Source: an uncultured Eubacteriales bacterium (lineage in GTDB: Bacteria; Bacillota; Clostridia; Oscillospirales; CAG-272). From it: a stretch of DNA of 23,498 nucleotides. Shown piece after piece: positions 1 to 7,088 of the stretch. The number at the start of each line of letters is the position of its first letter. The stretch's first letter is position 1. The notes beneath the pieces were generated by a model that saw nothing but the letters and a program-made list of their open reading frames with translations, was not told where the DNA came from and did no database searches. Position numbers and translations under genes: made by a program. Location: assembly GCA_900546315.1 (NCBI GenBank), contig URCP01000039.1, positions 1 to 23,498 of the forward strand. Reading direction: 5' to 3'.

Positions 1-1
1 C

Positions 2-1198
2 CGCAGAAACATAACCGTTGAGGATCGCTTCGGCATAAAACTGAACGTTCTCATGGAAGACCCCGGAAATCTCGGTTCTAAAATAACAAGCTCCGTGCAG
101 GCAGGCGATGACGACATCGACCTTGTCTGCGGACACGTTGTTTTCCTTGGCTCACTCGCTCTCGAGGATATGTTTCTGAACTGGTATGACATACCATACA
201 TCGATTTTTCAAAACCGTGGTGGTCGAAATCAACAACGGATGACCTGTCTGTAAATGATGTCTGCCCTCTCGCCATAAGCGATTTTGCGCTGTCCGCCCT
301 TGCCAACACATACTGCGTCTTTTACAACAAGAGACTCGCTGAAAACTATGGAATCACCGATCTCTACGATATTGTGAACGAAGGAAAGTGGACTATAGAT
401 AAAGTCCTCTCACTGACAAAAGACATTTACACCGACCTCGACGCGGACAACACCGCGAACGGTGCCGATCTCTACGGTTTCATATCCACGGCACGCTCAT
501 CGCTTAACACCTATCTCTGGTCGTTCGGAGGGCACGTGCTTGAAAAAGACGCGAACGGAGACGTCTCTCTCGTTTATCACTCACCGAAGACAAATGACTT
601 CATAGAGAAGCTCTGCTCGTTCTACTTCGACAATCAGGGCATTTACATAAACTCAAAGGAACCGGAGTACAGCTCATTCTTCGCGCTCGAAAAATTCACA
701 AATAATGAGGCAGTATTCATCAACGGCGCCATCGGAAACTCGGTCGAATATCTCCGCTCAATGGAAGACGATTACGGAATTATTCCTTACCCAAAGTGGG
801 ATGAGGCACAGGATGGCTATCACACAATGGTCGACGGAAGCCATGACATTCTCGGCGTACCGAAAACCGCGTCGGATAAGGAACGCACCGGCATTATAGT
901 CGAGGCGCTGTCCGCTGAGAGCTACAAGAAGGTTGTCCCGGCATACTATGAAACCGCGCTTAAAACAAAGTATACCCGTGACGATGAATCGATTGCCATG
1001 ATAGATATGATTGTCAACTCCCGCGTCTTTGACCTTGGTTACGTTTATGACGCGTGGAACGGCGCCTCCTTTATATTCCAGACGCTGATCTCGGCGAACA
1101 AACCGATCTTTGAATCCTACTGGGCTTCAAACGAGAAGAAAATCACGACATATTACAATGAAAAAGTGATTGCATTCTTCGAAAACTACGATAAGTAA
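2..1198 (+). CDS. ABC-type extracellular solute-binding protein, 5'-truncated
   Basis: The frame is open from base 2, so the start and any lipoprotein signal lie left of the window; the first internal ATG at 53 is not a convincing start. About 398 residues are visible. The protein is recognisably homologous to the lipoprotein gene at 15172-16649: both have the block GKWT(I/L)DK, then an EF-hand-like loop (here DLDADNTANGAD), then a (L/R)YG(F/L) turn, and both carry a D(D/T)x-Y-GI(I/L)PYPK-type segment in the second half. Family knowledge says such proteins capture sugars or oligosaccharides outside the membrane for an ABC importer. No permease or ATPase gene is in view on this side; they could lie upstream, outside the window. 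The ligand is unknown. The gene ends in a good intrinsic terminator. Confidence 0.85.
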   Translation, partial: RRNITVEDRFGIKLNVLMEDPGNLGSKITSSVQAGDDDIDLVCGHVVFLGSLALEDMFLNWYDIPYIDFSKPWWSKSTTDDLSVNDVCPLAISDFALSALANTYCVFYNKRLAENYGITDLYDIVNEGKWTIDKVLSLTKDIYTDLDADNTANGADLYGFISTARSSLNTYLWSFGGHVLEKDANGDVSLVYHSPKTNDFIEKLCSFYFDNQGIYINSKEPEYSSFFALEKFTNNEAVFINGAIGNSVEYLRSMEDDYGIIPYPKWDEAQDGYHTMVDGSHDILGVPKTASDKERTGIIVEALSAESYKKVVPAYYETALKTKYTRDDESIAMIDMIVNSRVFDLGYVYDAWNGASFIFQTLISANKPIFESYWASNEKKITTYYNEKVIAFFENYDK

Positions 1199-1207
1199 AT
1201 AATTTTG

Positions 1208-1243
1208 TATGCGGAAGACCACCCTGTCTCCCGCATATTTTTT
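1208..1243 (+). terminator. Intrinsic terminator of the solute-binding protein gene
   Basis: Stem TATGCGG/CCGCATA (1208-1214 with 1231-1237), extended by AGAC/GTCT after one mismatch, followed by six T residues. It lies 10 nt after the stop codon. Confidence 0.85.
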
Positions 1244-1261
1244 CTCCCCCGCCAATATAAA
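1234..1261 (+). promoter_or_regulatory. Possible sigma-E-like promoter for spoIVA
   Basis: GCATATT at 1234-1240, 13 bases, then AATATAAA at 1254-1261. This partly resembles the sigma-E pattern (KMATATT, about 14 bases, CATACAMT). spoIVA is a sigma-E gene in Bacillus subtilis, which is why this site was looked for. The -10 match is only about 5 of 8 and the -35 overlaps the preceding terminator, so this is tentative. Confidence 0.35.
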
Positions 1262-1299
1262 TATCATGAAAAAGCGATATGAAGGGAGATAATCAAATC

Positions 1300-2778
1300 A
1301 TGGCTGATACCTCGATTTACAGGGATCTGGCCGAGCGCACCTCGCACACCTTTTATCTCGGGGTCATCGGCCCGGTGCGCACGGGTAAGTCCACATTCAT
1401 CAAGAAATTCATGGAGGCCGCCGTAATACCGAACATCCGCGACGAGAACGAACGCGCGCGGGCACGGGACGAGATGCCCCAGTCCGCCGCCGGCAAGACC
1501 GTCATGACGACCGAACCCAAATTCGTCCCCGACGAGGCGGTCGAAATCGACCTCGGCGACAACGCCGTCATGAAAGTCAAAATGGTCGACTGCGTCGGAT
1601 ACATAGTCCCCGACGCCATGGGTCTCATCGAGGACGGGCACGCGCGCATGGTCCACACGCCGTGGCAGGAAGCCCCGATGCCGTTCACCGAAGCCGCCGA
1701 GCTCGGAACCAAAAAGGTCATAAACGAGCACTCGACAGTCGGGATTCTCGTGACGACCGACGGCACAATCGGCGACATCCCGAGAGAAAACTATGTCGAC
1801 GCCGAGGAACGCGTCGTGAAGGAGCTAAAAGCGATCGACAAGCCGTTCGCGATAGTCCTGAACTCAGCCGAACCGGGCAGCGACGCCGCGGTCAGCCTCG
1901 CGATGCGCCTCGAGGAGAAATACCAGGCTCCTGTCGCGCTCGTGAACTGTCTCGAGCTCGACGCCGAGGATATCCGGCACATACTCGGGCTCATTCTCAC
2001 CGAATTCCCGGTCGTCGGGATAAGGATAACCCTCCCCGGCTGGACCGACGCACTCGAGCGCACACACCCGCTGAAAGCCGCGCTCGACGACTTCGTGATG
2101 GAACGCGCCAGAAAGATCTCAAAGATAGGTGAAATATCGAAGATATTCCCGGACACCGGCGACGGCAGTCTTGTTTCGGAGGTGAAGATCGACCGGATCG
2201 ACCTCGGGAAAGGCGTCGCAGACATCTCGATCGCGCTCGCGGACGGTCTTTACTACAAGACGATAAGCGAGCTCTGCGGTCTCGAGATAACCGGCGAGGA
2301 CCAGCTCATCACCCTGCTCCGCGACCTCTCCGAGATGAAAAAGAAGTACGACCGCGTCGCCGAGGCTCTGAAGGACGTCGAAGAAAAGGGCTACGGCATA
2401 GTCATGCCCGAGATCGACGACCTGAAGCTCGAGGAGCCCGAGATCGTCAAGCAGTCCGGCGGATACGGCGTGAGACTCCGCGCATCGGCACCGAGCATAC
2501 ACATGATCAAAGCGGATATCGAAACCGAGATAAGCCCGATGGTCGGCACAGAACAGCAATCCGAAGAGCTCGTGAAATACATGCTCCACGAATTCGAAGA
2601 GGATCCGAGAAAAATCTGGGGCTCGAACCTGTTCGGCAAGACCCTGCACGAGCTTGTCAACGAAGGTCTCCACACAAAGCTCGGTCATATGCCGGAGGAC
2701 GCGCGCGCGAAGCTCTCGGAGACCCTCGCGCGGATAATCAACGAAGGAAGCGGCGGACTCATCTGTATAATTCTCTGA
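1300..2778 (+). CDS. spoIVA: Stage IV sporulation protein A (spore coat morphogenetic ATPase)
   Basis: SpoIVA polymerises on the outer forespore membrane by hydrolysing ATP and forms the basement layer on which the spore coat assembles. From the ATG at 1300 the product is 492 residues, the usual length of the family. The N-terminal P-loop GPVRTGKST lies at about residues 24-32, followed by typical SpoIVA segments such as VDCVGY, TTDGTIGDIPRENY and VLNSAEPG. The C-terminus ends in a short hydrophobic tail (GGLICIIL), as in the family. An in-frame ATG at 1279 exists, but the GAAGGGAG ribosome binding site at 1281-1288 overlaps that codon's downstream side and serves 1300. It is a single-gene unit between a terminator and a convergent operon. 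Its presence says the organism belongs to an endospore-forming lineage. Confidence 0.97.
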   Translation: MADTSIYRDLAERTSHTFYLGVIGPVRTGKSTFIKKFMEAAVIPNIRDENERARARDEMPQSAAGKTVMTTEPKFVPDEAVEIDLGDNAVMKVKMVDCVGYIVPDAMGLIEDGHARMVHTPWQEAPMPFTEAAELGTKKVINEHSTVGILVTTDGTIGDIPRENYVDAEERVVKELKAIDKPFAIVLNSAEPGSDAAVSLAMRLEEKYQAPVALVNCLELDAEDIRHILGLILTEFPVVGIRITLPGWTDALERTHPLKAALDDFVMERARKISKIGEISKIFPDTGDGSLVSEVKIDRIDLGKGVADISIALADGLYYKTISELCGLEITGEDQLITLLRDLSEMKKKYDRVAEALKDVEEKGYGIVMPEIDDLKLEEPEIVKQSGGYGVRLRASAPSIHMIKADIETEISPMVGTEQQSEELVKYMLHEFEEDPRKIWGSNLFGKTLHELVNEGLHTKLGHMPEDARAKLSETLARIINEGSGGLICIIL

Positions 2779-2794
2779 ATTCTTAACGAAAAAG

Positions 2795-2820
2795 CGCTGT
2801 CGTGCTCACGCACGACAGCG
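2795..2820. terminator. Bidirectional terminator between spoIVA and the acetyltransferase
   Basis: Perfect 11-bp stem CGCTGTCGTGC/GCACGACAGCG with a TCAC loop. Read on the - strand it is followed by CTTTTTCG, a good U tract for the converging acetyltransferase operon; on the + strand the following bases are TCCTGTATTTTC, a weaker tract for spoIVA. Confidence 0.85.
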
Positions 2821-2842
2821 TCCTGTATTTTCTCAGCTGATA

Positions 2843-3337
2843 TCATAGACCGAAAACGCAATCGTCCCCGTCCATCTCATCAAGCTCTCTGAATCCGAGT
2901 GATTTATATAACTCATGGGCTTTTGTGTTGAATGTTTCAGCCGCCAGCTTTATCATGACTCCGGGCTCCGCGGCTTTCAGGATATCTATCGCGAGCCGCG
3001 CGGCGCTCTTTCCGTAGCCCTTTCCCTGCTGTCTCACGTCGATGTAGTAGCTCCACGAAACAGCCTCACCCTCGGCGAGCCATTTACTGAAATTGATGAA
3101 CCCTATCGGTTCATCGCTCTCATTGTAAATAATACACGGATAATTGTTCTCCCGGCACAGATAAGCTCTGCCGATCGAAAACCACGCCGGATTGACGAGC
3201 TCCTTCTGCTCGTCGGTCAGCTGACAGTCATATGTCGCGTATATCAGGTCGTCCTGAGTCAGGACCGGCTTTATCTTCACGCGCTCGTTCTTCCAGTGCT
3301 CAACCGGAAGCTTTTCAAGATTCTCCCGAAGTGACAC
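2843..3337 (-). CDS. GNAT-family N-acetyltransferase downstream of lexA
   Basis: 164 residues with a GNAT fold. The acetyl-CoA binding motif A reads VRQQGKGYGKSAARL near residues 101-115, and the late strand-helix contains the usual N(T)KAHELYKSLGFRE pattern. The substrate cannot be told. The start is a GTG at 3337, chosen because GGAGG lies at 3344-3348 with a good spacing; no ATG fits. Only 21 nt separate it from the lexA stop and no terminator lies between, so the two are probably co-transcribed from the LexA-controlled promoter. That would make this enzyme DNA-damage inducible (inference). The unit ends at the bidirectional hairpin 2795-2820. Confidence 0.85.
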   Translation of the reverse strand: MSLRENLEKLPVEHWKNERVKIKPVLTQDDLIYATYDCQLTDEQKELVNPAWFSIGRAYLCRENNYPCIIYNESDEPIGFINFSKWLAEGEAVSWSYYIDVRQQGKGYGKSAARLAIDILKAAEPGVMIKLAAETFNTKAHELYKSLGFRELDEMDGDDCVFGL

Positions 3338-3358
3338 AGCGCACCTCCAAATGTTATA

Positions 3359-3985
3359 TTATTTATAGAACCTCATGCAGGCGACGACCTTGCCGAGGAT
3401 CACAAGCTCCCTCACATATATAGGCTCCATCGAGGAATTCTCCGGCTGGAGTCTGAAACGGTCACCGTCACGATAGAAGGTCTTCACCGTCGCCTCGTCG
3501 TCCACAAGCGCGACGATTATCTCCCCGTCCTCGGCGATCGTGCGCTTCTCGACGATAATGAGGTCCCCGTCGAGTATTCCCGCCTCGATCATGCTCTCGC
3601 CCTGTATCCTCAGCGCGAAAAGATCACTGCCGGACACGGTCGCGCCCGGACGCGGGAAATCTATAAATCCCTCATAATTCTCGACTGCGAGAATAGGCAT
3701 ACCCGCCGCGACCTTCCCGACGATCGGGACACGGACGGTCTGCGCGCCGCGGACAGTCTCGTTCTCAACGCGAAGCGTGCGGCTCTTTCCGGATTCCTTC
3801 TGTATGACCCCCTTGCGCTCAAGGCGCTCAAGGTAGGTGTGGACGGTCGAGGTGCTCTTCATCCCGAGAGCATTGCATATGTCCCGGACGCTCGGCGAAT
3901 AACCCTCGTTGCGGATAGCGTTGACTATATACTCATAGATCTCACGCTCGCGCTCTGTCAACGTATTGTTGTTCTTGTTGTTCAT
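3359..3985 (-). CDS. lexA: LexA repressor (SOS response)
   Basis: 208 residues, normal LexA length. An N-terminal winged helix (residues about 8-72, with SPSVRDICNALGMKSTSTVHTYL as the recognition region) is followed by the S24 self-cleavage domain. The scissile Ala94-Gly95 bond lies in VAAGMP, the catalytic serine is Ser131 in QGESM and the lysine is Lys168 in ATVKTF. RecA-promoted self-cleavage removes it from SOS operators. The start ATG at 3985 has AAGGAG about 6 nt upstream. Its own promoter contains a LexA box (4090-4103), so it is autoregulated. A GNAT gene follows 21 nt downstream in the same transcript. Confidence 0.97.
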   Translation of the reverse strand: MNNKNNNTLTEREREIYEYIVNAIRNEGYSPSVRDICNALGMKSTSTVHTYLERLERKGVIQKESGKSRTLRVENETVRGAQTVRVPIVGKVAAGMPILAVENYEGFIDFPRPGATVSGSDLFALRIQGESMIEAGILDGDLIIVEKRTIAEDGEIIVALVDDEATVKTFYRDGDRFRLQPENSSMEPIYVRELVILGKVVACMRFYK

Positions 3986-4063
3986 ATCGGTCTCCTTAAA
4001 TCTTTATGCTCCGGCGGAGTGCTCCCGCGCCGCGGTTCTGTCGGCTTTCTCTTCCCTGAGACT

Positions 4064-4092
4064 ATTATAACACATATCCGCGCAAATTGCAA
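4064..4092 (-). promoter_or_regulatory. Promoter of lexA
   Basis: On the - strand: -35 TTGCAA (4087-4092), 17-nt spacer, -10 TATAAT (4064-4069). The -35 is overlapped by the LexA box, giving the expected repression geometry. It leaves a leader of roughly 70 nt before the lexA ATG. Confidence 0.85.
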
Positions 4093-4103
4093 ACGATTGT
4101 TCG
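4090..4103 (-). promoter_or_regulatory. LexA (SOS, Cheo-type) box
   Basis: On the - strand CGAACAATCGTTTG: half-sites CGAAC and GTTTG around a 4-nt centre. This is close to the Gram-positive LexA consensus CGAAC-RNRY-GTTYC. It overlaps the lexA -35 element. No second clear box was seen elsewhere in the window. Confidence 0.85.
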
Positions 4104-4181
4104 TGTATAATAATTTAATTTTTATGGCGTAAAGAATTAACAGTAAGTAAATATTGACGTCACACGGGATTACACGGTCTG

Positions 4182-4190
4182 TGGTACAAT
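4182..4190 (+). promoter_or_regulatory. Possible extended -10 promoter for the membrane protein gene
   Basis: TGGTACAAT, i.e. TG-n-TACAAT, an extended -10 element. No good -35 sits 17 nt upstream (TTGACG at 4154 is too far, 25 nt). The 296-nt gap between lexA and the membrane gene otherwise holds only the lexA promoter, the LexA box and GC-rich leader sequence. Confidence 0.4.
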
Positions 4191-4281
4191 AAAAACAGGC
4201 ATTCAGCGGGCGGCGCGCGTCGCTCCGCGGGTCCATCACCGGAAAGGAAACGCGGGCAGCCGCGCCACGGTACCTGAATTA

Positions 4282-5022
4282 ATGAAAGAAAAGCCAAACA
4301 CACACCTTACCCTGACCGCCGCCGTATCGTCGCTCATCCTGCCGGTCCTGAACACTGTCATACTCGGCGCGCTTAACACGATCGTTTCGAGCGACATCGC
4401 GTATCCTGACAGCTTGTCCTCGGCAATTTCCTTCATATCAATGCTCATAAGTTACGCCTGCATCTTCGTCTCGTCCGCCTGCGTCGCCTGTGAGGTATGC
4501 GCCTCGAAGTCGAAGGACAGAACCACTAAAAAGAGCGCCATGGCGAGGATAATGGCGTTTGCCGGCATACCGCTCACGTATATCGCCGCGGGAGCCGTCG
4601 ACTTCGGATTCTACGGCTCGTCGGCGCTCGGGGCACAGTATCTGCTGTTCAGCGGGGTAAGCGTGCTGTATGAGCTCATCCGCACGCTCGCGGTGCTGCT
4701 TGTTGTTCTTCTGGTCGTCAGGAAAGCGGTGAAGAAAGGACGCGAGGAGACGCTCGCAGTTTTCTCACTGAAGGGTACATATTCGCGTGCCGTCGCGGCG
4801 TCAACGTTTGTCGTGTTTCTCAGCTTCATACTCTCGAACGTCACGGAGACGGTATCCCTGCTCTCGGAATACGGCGCGCCTCAGAACACGAGCGAGACCG
4901 TGACGCTGATCCTGCCGTACCCGAGCAGTATCGTATACAGCCTACTCGGATATCTGCTCGCCTGCCTCACGGCTGGATTCGTCATGAAAAACACGATCAA
5001 AAAGGAAAGTCGATTAAATTAA
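4282..5022 (+). CDS. Unassigned integral membrane protein, about six helices
   Basis: 246 residues that I do not recognise as a named family. Hydrophobic stretches lie at about residues 9-33, 50-75, 91-112, 118-150, 171-195 and 212-235, consistent with six membrane helices. Short charged loops separate them, including KSKDRTTKKS and RKAVKKGREE, and the C-terminus is basic (KKESRLN). No catalytic motif is evident. The ATG at 4282 lacks a clear Shine-Dalgarno sequence, so the start is uncertain. It is followed after one base by an acetyltransferase, which suggests translational coupling. No function is assigned. Confidence 0.7.
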   Translation: MKEKPNTHLTLTAAVSSLILPVLNTVILGALNTIVSSDIAYPDSLSSAISFISMLISYACIFVSSACVACEVCASKSKDRTTKKSAMARIMAFAGIPLTYIAAGAVDFGFYGSSALGAQYLLFSGVSVLYELIRTLAVLLVVLLVVRKAVKKGREETLAVFSLKGTYSRAVAASTFVVFLSFILSNVTETVSLLSEYGAPQNTSETVTLILPYPSSIVYSLLGYLLACLTAGFVMKNTIKKESRLN

Positions 5023-5023
5023 A

Positions 5024-5497
5024 ATGGGAACGATAATAAGACGCGCGGTCGCGGGCGACTGCGAAAAGATACTGAAGCTGCTCTCTGAGGTGGAGGCGAT
5101 CCACCAGAAGGGACGCCCGGACATATTCCGCGTGAACGGAACGAAATTCACGGAAGACGAGCTCGTCCGGATGTTCGCGGACGACGCGACGCCGATATTC
5201 GTCGCGGACGTCGACGGAGAGGTCATGGGCTACGCGTTCTGCGTGCTCGGGAAGATAAAGGACAGCACGATGCTGCTCGACGCGAAGACGCTCCATATCG
5301 AGGACGTCTGCGTCGACGAGAACACACGCGGAACCGGCATCGGCGGGATGATACTCGAGTATGTGCTCGACTTCGCGAAGAAGACCGGCATAGACCGCGT
5401 CGACCTCGATGTGTGGGAGTTCAACAACACGGCGCGGGCGTTTTACGAGAAGCACGGGTTCAAGGTGCAGAAGAGACGCATGGATATTGTGCTCTGA
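5024..5497 (+). CDS. GNAT-family N-acetyltransferase
   Basis: 157 residues. It begins TIIRRAVAGDCEKILKL, typical of the first strand and helix of GNAT enzymes. The acetyl-CoA motif is ENTRGTGIGGMILEY near residues 103-117, followed by a FNNTARAFYEKHGF block. The substrate is unknown; the fold resembles small-molecule or ribosomal-protein acetyltransferases. Its ATG comes one base after the stop of the membrane protein gene, and AAAGGAAAG at 5001-5009 lies within that gene's end, so the pair is probably one operon. It shows only the common fold in comparison with the acetyltransferase at 2843-3337. Confidence 0.88.
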   Translation: MGTIIRRAVAGDCEKILKLLSEVEAIHQKGRPDIFRVNGTKFTEDELVRMFADDATPIFVADVDGEVMGYAFCVLGKIKDSTMLLDAKTLHIEDVCVDENTRGTGIGGMILEYVLDFAKKTGIDRVDLDVWEFNNTARAFYEKHGFKVQKRRMDIVL

Positions 5498-5529
5498 GAT
5501 GATTTTTTCGAAAAAAAGGGCTTTACCTC

Positions 5530-5558
5530 TTGACAAAACGGGGAAAGCGTGGTATAAT
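5530..5558 (+). promoter_or_regulatory. Consensus sigma-A promoter of the infC operon
   Basis: Perfect TTGACA (5530-5535), 17-nt spacer, perfect TATAAT (5553-5558). Transcription would start near 5565, giving a leader of about 150 nt before infC. Confidence 0.93.
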
Positions 5559-5564
5559 AATAAA

Positions 5565-5713
5565 GTCAATGAAAACAAAGCAGAACGCTCCGTTCTCACC
5601 GCCTCAGATTGATGACAGCGGTCGATACAGATCAGGTATTTTCCGGGCTTTGTCCGGTATGATCGTGCGGAGTGTCCGCACGATCTTTTTTGTTAAATTT
5701 GGAGGTGTCCGCT
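5565..5713 (+). ncRNA. infC operon leader, likely L20-type autoregulatory attenuator
   Basis: The leader between the promoter and infC is about 150 nt and contains small hairpin AGAACG-CTC-CGTTCT (5582-5596), a CCGG/CCGG pairing (5643-5656) and a full intrinsic terminator (5661-5691) before the ribosome binding site. In Bacillus subtilis the same operon is controlled by ribosomal protein L20 binding the leader and promoting premature termination. The architecture here matches that arrangement; L20 binding itself is inferred, and I could not model the competing antiterminator with confidence. Confidence 0.7.
5661..5691 (+). terminator. Leader terminator (attenuator) upstream of infC
   Basis: Perfect 11-bp stem GATCGTGCGGA/TCCGCACGATC with a GTG loop, followed by six T. 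It stands between the promoter and the first gene, so it must act conditionally. Confidence 0.93.
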
Positions 5714-6238
5714 ATTAGCGCAAAAGAACTGCAAATCAATGAGGAAATCAGAGCCAAGGAGGTCCGCATCGTAGGTGAGAACGGTGAGCAGGTCGGAGTG
5801 ATGTCTTCGTCCGCCGCGCTCGCTATGGCTTACGAGAAGAATCTTGACCTCGTGCTGATCGCTCCCACCGCGCAGCCGCCGGTCTGCCGCATCATGGATT
5901 ACGGCAAGTACCGTTTCGAGCGCGACAAGAAGGAGAAGGAAGCAAAGAAGCGCCAGACTGTCGTTGAGGTGAAGGAGATACAGCTCTCCTGCCGGATCGA
6001 CACACACGACTTTGAGACCAAGGTAAAGCACGCGCACCGTTTCATCGGCGACGGCAACAAGGTCAGGGTCGTCGTCAAGTTCAAGGGGCGCGAGATGAGC
6101 CATCTCGAGATCGGCCGCGATATACTCGCGAAGTTCGAGGAGGCTTGCTCTGACGTCGGAACGGTGGATAAACGTCCGGCGCTCGAGGGACGCTTCATGA
6201 GCATGGTCATCAGCCCTGCAAAGCAGCCCGCAAAGTGA
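5714..6238 (+). CDS. infC: Translation initiation factor IF-3, with AUU start codon
   Basis: IF-3 binds the 30S subunit, keeps subunits apart and checks start-codon pairing. From the ATT at 5714 the product is 174 residues, normal for IF-3, beginning (M)SAKELQINEEIRAKEV. The N-domain carries INEEIRAKEVRIVG and the C-domain KGREMSHLEIGRDIL. The strong site GGAGGTG at 5701-5707 lies 6 nt before the ATT. The only other upstream candidate, a GTG at 5672, is the loop of the leader terminator and cannot be the start. AUU starts on infC are known in Escherichia coli and bacilli and let IF-3 repress its own translation. First gene of infC-rpmI-rplT. Confidence 0.96.
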   Translation: MSAKELQINEEIRAKEVRIVGENGEQVGVMSSSAALAMAYEKNLDLVLIAPTAQPPVCRIMDYGKYRFERDKKEKEAKKRQTVVEVKEIQLSCRIDTHDFETKVKHAHRFIGDGNKVRVVVKFKGREMSHLEIGRDILAKFEEACSDVGTVDKRPALEGRFMSMVISPAKQPAK

Positions 6239-6291
6239 TTCGTTGCTTTGCCGTTCAAACCGGCTGACAGCACATCGGAAGCAATGCCACC

Positions 6292-6312
6292 GCCGCCCGA
6301 TGCCCGGGCGGC
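6292..6312 (+). promoter_or_regulatory. GC-rich hairpin between infC and rpmI
   Basis: Perfect 8-bp stem GCCGCCCG/CGGGCGGC with a 5-nt loop, no U tract, 36 nt before the rpmI start. It could be a processing, stability or translational control element in the 109-nt infC-rpmI spacer. Its role is not known. Confidence 0.5.
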
Positions 6313-6347
6313 ATACAATTTGCAAAAAGCAGAAGGAGAAAACTAAA

Positions 6348-6542
6348 ATGGCAAAAATAAAGACTCATAAGGCAACAGCCAAGAGATTCTCGACCACCAA
6401 GAGCGGTCTTGTAAAGCTCAACCACACCAACCGTCGTCATAAGCTCGGCATCAAGGCGCCGAAGAGAAAGAGACAGCTCCGCGGCAACGCATATCTTTCG
6501 AACGCTATGGCTTCGAACTACAGAGCACTTCTCGGCGAATAA
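6348..6542 (+). CDS. rpmI: Ribosomal protein bL35
   Basis: 64 residues starting MAKIKTHKATAKRFSTTKSG, with the family pattern of basic residues and the end LRGNAYLSNAMASNYRALLGE-like helix. It is a small protein of the 50S subunit. The start at 6348 has AGAAGGAG about 8 nt upstream; the frame is open further upstream, but without a start supported by a ribosome binding site. Middle gene of the infC operon. Confidence 0.98.
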   Translation: MAKIKTHKATAKRFSTTKSGLVKLNHTNRRHKLGIKAPKRKRQLRGNAYLSNAMASNYRALLGE

Positions 6543-6624
6543 TTTTAAGATTATCGCCAAAAACGTCGTGACCGGATGAATTTCGCCGGTCGGTAAAATA
6601 AGATTAATTCGGAGGATATATAAA

Positions 6625-6984
6625 ATGGCAAGAATCAAGGGCGCTATGATGACGCGCAAGAGAAGAAATAAAGTTCTGAAGGCCGCAAAGGGTTACTGGG
6701 GTGCCAAGTCCAAGCACTTCAAGATGGCCAAAGAACAGGTGATGAAGAGCGGCAACTACGCTTTCGCCGGAAGAAAGATGAAGAAGAGAGACTTCCGTCA
6801 GCTCTGGATCGCTCGTATCTCGGCTCAGGCGAAGGTCTGCGGCATGAACTATTCCACCCTTATGCACGGTCTCAAGCTCGCCGGTATCGATCTTAACCGC
6901 AAGATGCTCGCCGAGATCGCCGTTTCCGATAAGGACGCGTTCGCTTCTCTCGCAGAGAAGGCAAAGGCAGCTCTCGCGAAATAA
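6625..6984 (+). CDS. rplT: Ribosomal protein bL20
   Basis: 119 residues, the usual length. It starts MARIKGAMMTRKRRNKVLK, has the very basic N-terminal extension that contacts 23S rRNA, and the KGYWGAKSKHFKMAKEQVMKS helix. L20 is needed early in 50S assembly and in Firmicutes also represses its own operon through the leader. GGAGG at 6612-6616 precedes the ATG. A 6-bp hairpin GACCGG/CCGGTC (6570-6591) lies in the gap after rpmI. Last gene of the operon, followed by a strong terminator. Confidence 0.98.
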   Translation: MARIKGAMMTRKRRNKVLKAAKGYWGAKSKHFKMAKEQVMKSGNYAFAGRKMKKRDFRQLWIARISAQAKVCGMNYSTLMHGLKLAGIDLNRKMLAEIAVSDKDAFASLAEKAKAALAK

Positions 6985-6994
6985 GACATAAACG

Positions 6995-7021
6995 AAAAAA
7001 CCGGCTCTTTCCGGTTTTTTT
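6995..7021 (+). terminator. Terminator of the infC-rpmI-rplT operon
   Basis: Stem AAAAACCGG/CCGGTTTTT with a CTCTTT loop and continuing T residues, 11 nt after the rplT stop. Confidence 0.93.
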
Positions 7022-7088
7022 CTTACCTGTGGGTCAATGATGTACGGGCGGCGGACGCTTTCAACACATCCTTGACCGGAGAATTCAT

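Noticed and set aside
2619..2640. Second LexA box in spoIVA (CGAAC..GTTCG)
   Set aside because: The half-sites are 2 nt apart instead of 4 and lie inside a coding region.
4154..4190. TTGACG and TACAAT as a normal promoter pair
   Set aside because: The spacing is 25 nt, too long; only an extended -10 reading is kept.
5672..5713. GTG at 5672 as the infC start
   Set aside because: It is the loop of the leader terminator, has no ribosome binding site, and would add 14 residues not found in IF-3; the ATT at 5714 has GGAGGTG at the right distance.
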